From Bacteroidota bacterium (GTDB lineage Bacteria; Bacteroidota; Bacteroidia; B-17B0; B-17BO): DNA of 5,036 nucleotides. This document shows, piece by piece, positions 1 to 5,036 of this stretch. Position numbers and translations under genes: made by a program. The stretch's first letter is position 1. Every line of letters starts with the position of its first letter. The notes under the pieces were generated by a model. The model was not told where the DNA came from and searched no databases. It was given only the letters and a program-made list of their open reading frames with translations. The stretch covers positions 1 to 5,036 of the forward strand of contig CANHPI010000225.1 in NCBI GenBank assembly GCA_947462425.1, read 5' to 3'.

Positions 1-594
1 AATGTTTTTCCATGTATCCACGCTAAAATCAGAATTTTTTATAGCAGTCATCATTGGTTGAAACATCTCTTGAACTTTCATGTACATTTGACTTCCTTCA
101 TACATGTTTCTAAACATATCCGCGTTAAAAGGATTTTTAATTCCTTTTGAAAACGTGTCGTAAGAATTATTCAATGTACCTGTCCAACTATTGTAAATGT
201 TAGTCCATGCATTATTCATTGTAGAAAAACTATTGTTATAGTCATTTGCATTTTTACCGTAATTAACCATTGAGTTATAAATGCTTTGGTTAAAATCAGT
301 CATTTGTTTTAAACCAGTCATTTGTTGGTTATACCAGTTTTTCATGAATTCTTCTGGTTTAGAGTTTTCATTCATAAAAGGATTAGCTCCAAAAGGGTTA
401 GAACCAGTTGTATTAAAACCACTAAACATAGCAGCTTGTTTTTCCATCAAATCTTTGTAAATATTTTGGCTTTCAGTTACGGTAGTTCCGTTAGCAAAAG
501 CAGATTGGAATTTCTTTGCAGATTCCATCCAAGTGCTCATAGCATTCGCTTGAGCATCCATCAAGTTGTCAATCATTGGGTTGTTTGTTTTCAT
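1..594 (-). CDS. phaE: PhaE-like class III polyhydroxyalkanoate synthase subunit (3' end outside window)
   Basis: This reading frame starts at ATG 594-592 and stays open for 198 codons to the left edge, so the C-terminus is missing. PhaE is the non-catalytic partner of PhaC in class III PHA synthases, which polymerise (R)-3-hydroxyacyl-CoA at the granule surface. Visible features are an amphipathic start, many Met, Asn, Gln and aromatic residues, no Cys, three NPF motifs (residues 66-68, 71-73, 154-156) and regularly spaced Trp/Tyr/Phe in predicted helices (W22, W87, W130, W137). There is no signal peptide or membrane segment. The leader is A-rich without a Shine-Dalgarno sequence. The call rests on this overall look plus the divergent phaJ-phaB pair. 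PhaE proteins are poorly conserved, so a phasin or another granule-associated protein remains possible. The catalytic phaC would be expected downstream, beyond position 1. Confidence 0.72.
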   Translation of the reverse strand, partial: MKTNNPMIDNLMDAQANAMSTWMESAKKFQSAFANGTTVTESQNIYKDLMEKQAAMFSGFNTTGSNPFGANPFMNENSKPEEFMKNWYNQQMTGLKQMTDFNQSIYNSMVNYGKNANDYNNSFSTMNNAWTNIYNSWTGTLNNSYDTFSKGIKNPFNADMFRNMYEGSQMYMKVQEMFQPMMTAIKNSDFSVDTWKNI

Positions 595-684
595 TTTTTT
601 ATTTTAATTTTATTGTTGTAAATCAGTAAAATAGCCTTAATGTCTGAAAATCAGTATTTTAAGAGCTTTTTTCAAATCCGGTGC

Positions 685-698
685 AAATGTCGACATTT
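685..698. promoter_or_regulatory. 14-bp perfect palindrome, possible operator
   Basis: AAATGTCGACATTT equals its own reverse complement over 14 bases and lies about 90 bp upstream of the phaE start. It has no loop, as expected for a dimeric regulator's DNA site rather than an RNA hairpin. It is relatively GC-rich at its centre within a very AT-rich spacer. Binding of any particular regulator is not shown. Confidence 0.4.
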
Positions 699-793
699 TT
701 TCCTATACGTGTCAAGTAAATTCGTATTAATTTTATGTTAAATTGTCGTAAAAAAAAATATGTTAATCTAAATCGAAAAAACTAAATAATTAC

Positions 794-822
794 TTGACAT
801 TTTCATTTTTTTTTTTGAAAAT
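794..822 (+). promoter_or_regulatory. candidate phaJ promoter
   Basis: A perfect TTGACA (794-799) is followed after 17 bp by GAAAAT (817-822), which matches four of six positions of TATAAT. This would place the transcript start about ten bases before the phaJ ATG. It fits the general sigma-70 pattern better than the Bacteroidota TTG/TAnnTTTG pattern, so it is only a candidate. The spacer includes an 11-T homopolymer. Confidence 0.3.
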
Positions 823-840
823 TACAAAAAAACTAAGTTT

Positions 841-1245
841 ATGATAGAAATCGGACAAGCGTATTCTCATGATTTTAAATTTTCACAAGATGAAGTTAAT
901 CGATTTGCAGAAGTGACAGGAGATAAAAACCCTGTACATACTGATAAAGAGTTTGCCGCTAAAACGATGTTTAAAGTGCCAATTATGCATGGTATGCTTG
1001 GAGCAGCTCTATTTAGCAAAGTATTTGGGGTTTTGTTTCCGGGTGAGGGAACAATTTATTTAAGTCAGTCGTTAAATTTTTTAAGACCAATGCATGTAAA
1101 TGTTAATTATGAAGCTATTTTTACTGTTAAAGAAGTGATTAAGGAAAAACATCGTGCCATTATTGAAACATCAATTAAAGATAAAGCAACTGGTAAACTT
1201 TGTACCACAGGTGAGGCTATGGTAATGAATACTGATAAAATTTAG
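841..1245 (+). CDS. phaJ: (R)-specific enoyl-CoA hydratase (MaoC/hot-dog fold)
   Basis: This 134-residue protein hydrates trans-2-enoyl-CoA to (R)-3-hydroxyacyl-CoA, diverting beta-oxidation intermediates into PHA synthesis. The hydratase 2 motif is intact at residues 22-33 (F-A-E-V-T-G-D-K-N-P-V-H); D28 and H33 align with the catalytic Asp and His of Aeromonas caviae PhaJ. The following segment, PIMHGMLGAALFS, then PGEGTIYLSQSLNF, matches the same family closely, and the length is the usual single hot-dog length. The ATG has no Shine-Dalgarno sequence, only an A-rich leader, as is normal in Bacteroidota. It lies 55 bp upstream of phaB on the same strand with no terminator between, so the two are probably co-transcribed. 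The short acyl-binding region suggests C4-C6 substrates, by analogy only. A general MaoC dehydratase is the alternative, but the context favours PhaJ. Confidence 0.9.
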   Translation: MIEIGQAYSHDFKFSQDEVNRFAEVTGDKNPVHTDKEFAAKTMFKVPIMHGMLGAALFSKVFGVLFPGEGTIYLSQSLNFLRPMHVNVNYEAIFTVKEVIKEKHRAIIETSIKDKATGKLCTTGEAMVMNTDKI

Positions 1246-1300
1246 CTTAGATTTTTAAAAAAATAGTCAAAATTAAAAAACGAATAATCAATAAATTATT

Positions 1301-2047
1301 ATGAAAAATTCAAACAAACGTACAGTATTAATTACAGGAGCTACAGGTGGTTTAGGAACAGCTATGTGTAAAGAACTATATAAAGATGGTTATACAGTAG
1401 TAGGCAATTATCACACAAAAGAAAAAGCAGATAAATGGATGGCTCAAATGAAAGCTGAGGGTTTTGACATTGATTTATTTTATGGTGATGTGAGCAATTA
1501 TGAAAGTACTGGAAAGATGATTGCTGAAATTGAGGCAAAATACGGACACATTGATACCTTAGTTAATAATGCTGGTATCACGCGAGATGGCAGATTGCTT
1601 AATATGAAAGTAGAAGATTGGCATGCGGTAATAAATACAAATTTAAATAGTGTTTTTAATTGCACGCGACAAGTTATTCAAGGTATGATTGAGAGAAACT
1701 TTGGTCGTGTTATTAATATTTCATCCGTAAACGGGCAACGCGGACAATTTGGTCAAACTAATTATTCGGCAGCAAAAGCTGGGATGCATGGTTTTACAAA
1801 ATCATTATCGATGGAAGTTGCAAAATACGGAGTAACTGTAAATACAATTTCGCCGGGCTATATTGCCACAGATATGGTTATGGCTGTTCCTGAAAAAGTT
1901 TTGAATCAAATTGTAGCTCAAGTTCCAATGGGTCGTTTAGGTGGTACGCACGAGGTAGCGCATTTAGTATCTTTTTTAGCGAGCGAAGAAACAAGTTTTA
2001 TTACCGGAGCTAATTACAGTATTAATGGCGGACAGCACGTTTATTAG
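1301..2047 (+). CDS. phaB: acetoacetyl-CoA reductase (PhaB-type short-chain dehydrogenase)
   Basis: This 248-residue cytoplasmic SDR reduces acetoacetyl-CoA to (R)-3-hydroxybutyryl-CoA, the monomer for polyhydroxybutyrate. The Rossmann motif TGATGGLG is at residues 12-19, NNAG at 89-92, and the catalytic residues are N114, S142, Y155 and K159. The segment VNGQRGQFGQTNYSAAKAG (143-161), followed by SPGYIATDMV, is nearly the same as the signature of Cupriavidus necator PhaB and separates it from FabG. The C-terminal SINGGQH (240-246) also fits PhaB. NADPH use is typical for the family, but the cofactor loop here (GNYHTKEK, 35-42) differs from C. necator, so cofactor preference is open. The gene is second in the phaJ-phaB unit and is followed by a strong terminator. 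A beta-ketothiolase (PhaA) that would supply acetoacetyl-CoA is not in the window. Confidence 0.93.
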   Translation: MKNSNKRTVLITGATGGLGTAMCKELYKDGYTVVGNYHTKEKADKWMAQMKAEGFDIDLFYGDVSNYESTGKMIAEIEAKYGHIDTLVNNAGITRDGRLLNMKVEDWHAVINTNLNSVFNCTRQVIQGMIERNFGRVINISSVNGQRGQFGQTNYSAAKAGMHGFTKSLSMEVAKYGVTVNTISPGYIATDMVMAVPEKVLNQIVAQVPMGRLGGTHEVAHLVSFLASEETSFITGANYSINGGQHVY

Positions 2048-2063
2048 CATTTTCAATTAATTA

Positions 2064-2098
2064 AAAAAGCCTCTGCTATTAAATAACAGAGGCTTTTT
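2064..2098. terminator. bidirectional intrinsic terminator between phaB and the transaldolase gene
   Basis: The stem GCCTCTG (2069-2075) pairs with CAGAGGC (2087-2093) around an 11-nt loop. Five A residues on the left and five T residues on the right extend the stem and give a U-tract in either transcription direction. It lies 16 bp after the phaB stop and 15 bp past the stop of the convergent minus-strand gene, so it can end both transcripts. Confidence 0.9.
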
Positions 2099-2113
2099 AC
2101 AAGTAAATAAAAA

Positions 2114-2761
2114 TTATTTTTTAGCATCAGCCAAAAACTGTGCTAAACCTTTATCCGTTAAAGGATGGTTTAATAAAGCTGCAATGGCACTTAATGGAGC
2201 CGTAATAACATCAGCACCGATTTTAGCACACTGTATAATATGCATTGGGTGACGAACAGAAGCTGCTAAAATTTCAGTTTCATAACCATAGTTATCATAA
2301 ATAACACGGATATCATCAATTAAATCCATACCATCTTGGCTAACATCATCTAATCTTCCCACAAATGGAGAAACGTAAGAAGCGCCTGCTTTAGCTGCTA
2401 ATAATGCTTGTCCGGCAGAAAAAACTAAAGTACAATTGGTTTTAATACCTTTATCACTAAAATATTTAATTGCTTTAATACCATCCTTAATCATAGGGAT
2501 TTTTACAACAATACGAGGGTGCAAATCGGCTAACATTTCGCCTTCACGAACCATGCCGTCAAAATCAGTTGCAATTACCTCAGCACTTACATCGCCCGTA
2601 GTAATATTGCAAATATCAACATAATGTTTTAGGATATTATCCTGTCCTTTAATTCCTTCTTTTGCCATTAGAGAAGGATTAGTAGTTACGCCATCTAAAA
2701 CTCCAAGGTCTTGGGCTTCTTTAATTTGGGCTAAATTTGCTGTATCAATAAAAAATTTCAT
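2114..2761 (-). CDS. tal: transaldolase, TalC/FSA small-subunit family
   Basis: This 215-residue TIM-barrel protein transfers a dihydroxyacetone unit between sugar phosphates in the non-oxidative pentose phosphate pathway. The N-terminal MKFFIDTAN and GVTTNPSL (residues 24-31) are family signatures. K87 in VVKIP is the Schiff-base lysine, and NCTLVFS (109-115) and the C-terminal GADVITAPL (182-190) also match. Length is typical of the short TalC/MipB/FSA branch rather than the longer TalB type. E61 in VSAEV and F133 in YVSPFVGR correspond to positions that are Gln and Tyr in E. coli fructose-6-phosphate aldolase and Glu and Phe in transaldolases, so I call transaldolase activity. The ATG is at 2761-2759. 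The gene is divergent from the sirtuin gene and convergent with phaB. No pentose phosphate neighbours are visible. Confidence 0.93.
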   Translation of the reverse strand: MKFFIDTANLAQIKEAQDLGVLDGVTTNPSLMAKEGIKGQDNILKHYVDICNITTGDVSAEVIATDFDGMVREGEMLADLHPRIVVKIPMIKDGIKAIKYFSDKGIKTNCTLVFSAGQALLAAKAGASYVSPFVGRLDDVSQDGMDLIDDIRVIYDNYGYETEILAASVRHPMHIIQCAKIGADVITAPLSAIAALLNHPLTDKGLAQFLADAKK

Positions 2762-2850
2762 AGTGGTTTATTTTTTTGTAAATTTAGGATAAGCTAAAAG
2801 ATAATTTACAGTTGTTTGTAGATTGTTTAAAGTTTATTATTCACAAAGAA
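2762..2850. promoter_or_regulatory. divergent spacer between transaldolase and sirtuin genes
   Basis: This 89-bp AT-rich gap separates two divergent starts, so it should contain both promoters. On the minus strand TATCTTTT (2803-2796) is one base off the Bacteroidota -7 consensus TAnnTTTG, but no TTG lies at the right distance upstream. On the plus strand TAGATTG (2819-2825) is a weaker match. No promoter can be placed firmly. Confidence 0.3.
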
Positions 2851-3546
2851 ATGAGAAAAAAAAATATAGTTGTATTTAGCGGAGCTGGAATGAGTGCCGA
2901 AAGTGGAATTAAAACCTTTCGGGATACTGGTGGATTATGGGAAGAGCATAAAATTGAAGACGTTGCTACTTTTGAAGCATGGAAAAAAAATAGAGAGTTA
3001 GTTTTAGATTTTTATAATCAAAGACGTAAGCAGGTAATGGAAGCTAAGCCTAATTTTGCTCATGAATTGGTAGCGGATTTGCAAAATAATTTTGATGTTC
3101 AGGTTATTACTCAAAATATTGATGATTTACACGAAAGAGCCGGCAGTAAAAAAGTATTACATCTGCATGGAGAAATTATGAAGGGAAGAAGCACTTTAAA
3201 ACACCATTTAATATATCCGTTAACTAATTGGGAAATTAAAATAGGTGATAAATGTGAGTTTGGCTCTCAATTAAGACCACATATTGTTTGGTTTGGAGAG
3301 GATGTGCCTGAAATGTCTAAGGCAACCGAATTAACAGAACATGCAGATATTTTTATTACTATTGGAACATCATTAAATGTATATCCAGCAGCTAATTTAA
3401 TTCATGTAGTTAAAAGTGATATTCCGAAATTTTTAGTTGACCCAGGTGATTTTAATTTAGATTACATTAAAAACCTCACCATCATAAAAGCAACAGCTGT
3501 AGAAGGTATGAAAATACTCTCCAAAAAATTAAACGAATTATTATAA
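2851..3546 (+). CDS. cobB: NAD-dependent protein deacylase (sirtuin, CobB/SIRT5-like)
   Basis: The 231-residue protein removes acyl groups from lysines, using NAD+ and producing O-acyl-ADP-ribose. GAGMSAESGIKTFRDTGGLW (residues 11-30) is the NAD-binding signature, TQNID is at 87-91, and H106 in HLHGE is the catalytic base. Y55 and R58 in FYNQRR match the Y-x-x-R pair of E. coli CobB and human SIRT5 that binds succinyl or malonyl lysine, so desuccinylase activity is likely. LRPHIVWFGE (141-150) and IGTSLNVYPAA (171-181) complete the fold. Only one Cys (C135) remains where most sirtuins hold four zinc ligands. I chose ATG 2851, which follows AAAGAA and puts the Gly motif near the N-terminus; an upstream in-frame TTG at 2812 would add 13 unlikely residues. 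It converges on the phosphatase gene with a 22-bp gap. Confidence 0.92.
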   Translation: MRKKNIVVFSGAGMSAESGIKTFRDTGGLWEEHKIEDVATFEAWKKNRELVLDFYNQRRKQVMEAKPNFAHELVADLQNNFDVQVITQNIDDLHERAGSKKVLHLHGEIMKGRSTLKHHLIYPLTNWEIKIGDKCEFGSQLRPHIVWFGEDVPEMSKATELTEHADIFITIGTSLNVYPAANLIHVVKSDIPKFLVDPGDFNLDYIKNLTIIKATAVEGMKILSKKLNELL

Positions 3547-3568
3547 ATTCACATTTGTGAAAATAAAT

Positions 3569-4798
3569 TTAATTAAACTTACAAGTTAGCATTGCAATAT
3601 CATCAGTAAAAGGCATTTCACCTTTAAATTCTTCTAAATAAAATAACATGGCCTTGTTGATGAATTCACAGTTAGAGTTTTTATTTTTGATTAATATGTT
3701 TTCAATTTCATCAATAGATAAAGCCTCATCCTTACTATTAACAGTATCCGTTAGTCCATCAGTATAGGCAAATAAAATAGACTGTGCAGAAACTAACAAG
3801 GTTTCATTTTCTAAAAATTGTAAAGGATTTGTAATTCCCAAAAGAGTACAACCTTTATCTAAAGCAATTGTTTTATTATTATTTAATAAAATTGGTGCAT
3901 TATGTCCGGCATTTATATAAGACAATTTTCTTGTACCAATATTATATTTTGCAATAAATAAAGTGATAAATTTTTCACTTTTAGCGTTATCACAAATTAG
4001 TTGATTGATGTCAATTACTATTTCTGTTAAATTTTGAGTGTATTTTAATAATACACGTAAAGCTGCTTGTAAGTTACTCATCAGTAATGCTGCAGCTACA
4101 CCTTTTCCTGAAACATCTGCTAAACAAAACACTAATTCCACTTCATTAATCCAAATCACATCGTAATAATCGCCTCCAACCTGCTGATGTGGAAGGTATA
4201 ATGCATTCATTTCTAACTCTTCTATATTTGGTAAAGAAGATGGAAATAATAATTTTTGCATGCCTTGGGCTAATTCTAATTCTTTTTGAATCGTTGCTTT
4301 TTGAATAGACGCTTTATATAGCTTTTTATTTTCAATGGCAACTATCATCACGTTAGTGAGTGTTTGAATGAATGGCAAATGTTTGATAGTAGAACTCATT
4401 TCAATTTTTTTCTCATCTAAATCGCCCAATAATACAAATGCAAGAGGTGTTTGTTTGTGATAAACAGGAATTACGATCTCAAATTTTTGACTTAAATTTC
4501 CTTTTGAATAGGAGATAGTTTCAATTTCCTTAATCTCCAGTAATTCGGGTTCAAACAGTAAGTGATTATAATCTTTATCAACTCCGTACTTTAAAATACA
4601 AGTCCATTCAGTTGTAAAACTAAATAGCACCAATTTACCAACGTTTAATCTGTTTTCTAATATTTCTTGATAGATATCAAGTAGCTGAGCCGTGCTAACA
4701 TTATTATTAATGGCTTTCGTCATTTCTAATAAGGCATTTAACTTTACGTCTTTAACCGAATTAGAGTTTGTTTTTGTATTTAATTTGGAGTTTTTCAA
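3569..4798 (-). CDS. SpoIIE/RsbU-type PP2C serine/threonine phosphatase with N-terminal sensor-like region
   Basis: This 409-residue protein has a GAF-like N-terminal region (about 20-160), a helical, probably coiled-coil linker (about 157-185) ending in ELAQGMQKLLFPSSLP, and a SpoIIE phosphatase domain (about 195-408). Metal-binding acidic residues are present: D210 and D213 in GGDYYD, D228 in DVSGKG, D347 in YTDGLTD, and D399/D400 in FTDDIAML. INAGHN is at 295-300. Such enzymes dephosphorylate anti-anti-sigma (STAS) proteins in partner-switching stress or envelope signalling, but no kinase or STAS partner is in the window. No membrane segment is seen, so it is likely cytoplasmic. The start is uncertain: TTG at 4798-4796 keeps the family-like KLNALLEMTKAINNN segment, while the first ATG (4723, Met26) would cut into it. 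It probably shares an operon with the upstream acyltransferase gene. Confidence 0.9.
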   Translation of the reverse strand: MKNSKLNTKTNSNSVKDVKLNALLEMTKAINNNVSTAQLLDIYQEILENRLNVGKLVLFSFTTEWTCILKYGVDKDYNHLLFEPELLEIKEIETISYSKGNLSQKFEIVIPVYHKQTPLAFVLLGDLDEKKIEMSSTIKHLPFIQTLTNVMIVAIENKKLYKASIQKATIQKELELAQGMQKLLFPSSLPNIEELEMNALYLPHQQVGGDYYDVIWINEVELVFCLADVSGKGVAAALLMSNLQAALRVLLKYTQNLTEIVIDINQLICDNAKSEKFITLFIAKYNIGTRKLSYINAGHNAPILLNNNKTIALDKGCTLLGITNPLQFLENETLLVSAQSILFAYTDGLTDTVNSKDEALSIDEIENILIKNKNSNCEFINKAMLFYLEEFKGEMPFTDDIAMLTCKFN

Positions 4799-4799
4799 T

Positions 4800-5036
4800 T
4801 TACTTGTCGTATAATTTATGAATTAAAGACGGTAATTGTTTTACTGCAAAAATTTCTCTCAATTTTAATTTGGCATCATTGGCAGGTGTACCAAAATAAA
4901 CTTTACCGGCAGGAACATTTTCTCCAACGCCACTTTGCGCTTGAATAACAGCCCCATCACCAATTGTAATATCACTCGATACTCCCACTTGCCCCCACAT
5001 AGTAACATTGTTGCCTATTGTGCTACAACCTGCAAT
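4800..5036 (-). CDS. lpxD: LpxD-like UDP-3-O-acylglucosamine N-acyltransferase (C-terminal part; 5' end outside window)
   Basis: The last 78 codons run from the right edge to TAA 4802-4800; the frame is open at 5036, so the true start lies outside. Hexapeptide repeats of a left-handed beta-helix are visible (IAGCSTIGNNVT, VSSDITIGDGAVI), followed by AQSGV, GKVYFGTPA and a C-terminal helical tail with LREIFAVKQLPSLI, the usual LpxD ending. LpxD attaches a 3-hydroxyacyl chain from ACP to the 2-amine of UDP-3-O-acylglucosamine in lipid A synthesis at the inner face of the cytoplasmic membrane. The catalytic His and N-terminal uridine-binding domain would be beyond the edge. No lpxC-fabZ or lpxA follows, so this may be the second LpxD-like paralogue found in some Bacteroidota rather than the canonical one. 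Another hexapeptide acyltransferase cannot be excluded. Confidence 0.7.
   Translation of the reverse strand: MAGCSTIGNNVTMWGQVGVSSDITIGDGAVIQAQSGVGENVPAGKVYFGTPANDAKLKLREIFAVKQLPSLIHKLYDK

Larger units (their letters stand above)
595..840. promoter_or_regulatory. divergent phaE / phaJ-phaB control region
   Basis: This 246-bp AT-rich spacer lies between two divergent PHA transcription units and must contain both promoters. It holds a perfect 14-bp palindrome (685-698), TGTCAAGTAA at 710-719 mirrored by TTACTTGACA at 790-799, the direct repeat AAATCAGTA at 620-628 and 648-656, TATGTTAA at 734-741 and 759-766, an A9 run (750-758) and a T11 run (806-816). I found no open reading frame and no clear match to the Bacteroidota -7 element TAnnTTTG at proper spacing from a TTG. 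The regulatory role is inferred from position and symmetry. Confidence 0.55.

Noticed and set aside
322..621. 99-codon open frame on the plus strand
   Set aside because: It lies antisense to the PhaE-like gene, has a hydrophobic shadow-like composition with no recognisable domain, and the minus-strand frame is open over the whole region with coherent protein features.
734..766. Direct repeat TATGTTAA (734-741 and 759-766) as an operator pair
   Set aside because: It is eight bases of nearly pure A/T in very AT-rich DNA, so chance is too likely for a separate claim.
1246..1300. Possible promoter or terminator between phaJ and phaB
   Set aside because: The 55-bp gap is AT-rich with short A/T runs, but it has no GC stem and no consensus promoter, so co-transcription is the simpler reading.
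2436..2624. 62-codon open frame on the plus strand
   Set aside because: It is fully antisense to the well-supported transaldolase gene and resembles no known protein.
2812..2850. Upstream TTG start for the sirtuin
   Set aside because: It would add 13 residues not expected in CobB-like proteins; ATG 2851 has AAAGAA just before it and puts the NAD motif at the usual distance from the N-terminus.
3548..3561. TTCACA-TT-TGTGAA inverted repeat between the convergent sirtuin and phosphatase genes, as a terminator
   Set aside because: The stem is only six base pairs with a two-base gap, and no T-tract follows on either strand. It may pair weakly, but I cannot support calling it a terminator.

Overview
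The window is AT-rich and gene-dense, and it reads as chromosomal DNA of a Bacteroidota bacterium. I base this on three things: the start codons lack Shine-Dalgarno sequences and sit behind A-rich leaders; the sirtuin is of a type I associate with this phylum; and an LpxD-type acyltransferase indicates a Gram-negative lipid A pathway. The phylum is inferred from style and family resemblance, not from a marker gene. There are seven protein genes, two of them cut by the window edges. I saw no rRNA, tRNA, CRISPR array or insertion sequence.

Left part (1-2047): a polyhydroxyalkanoate (PHA) locus. A PhaE-like class III PHA synthase subunit runs leftward off the window. Divergent from it are phaJ (R-specific enoyl-CoA hydratase) and phaB (acetoacetyl-CoA reductase). 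PhaJ and PhaB supply (R)-3-hydroxyacyl-CoA monomers, from beta-oxidation intermediates and from acetoacetyl-CoA respectively. PhaE would work with a catalytic PhaC subunit, which is not in the window and would most plausibly lie just beyond the left edge. The 246-bp divergent spacer (595-840) holds a 14-bp perfect palindrome, an outward-facing pair of TTACTTGACA elements and other short repeats, so it is the best candidate for a PHA control region. A strong bidirectional hairpin (2064-2098) separates phaB from the convergent next gene.

Middle part (2114-3546): a small transaldolase of the TalC/FSA family (minus strand), divergent from a CobB/SIRT5-like NAD-dependent deacylase (plus strand). 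The deacylase keeps the Tyr-Arg pair of desuccinylases but has lost most zinc-binding cysteines.

Right part (3569-5036, minus strand): a SpoIIE-type PP2C phosphatase with an N-terminal sensor-like region. Its likely TTG start lies one base after the stop of an upstream LpxD-like left-handed beta-helix acyltransferase, whose N-terminus is outside the window. The two are probably one operon.

The most notable content is a PHA cluster with a class III-type synthase subunit in an apparent Bacteroidota genome, together with its symmetric divergent control region. I do not see an unambiguously new system.
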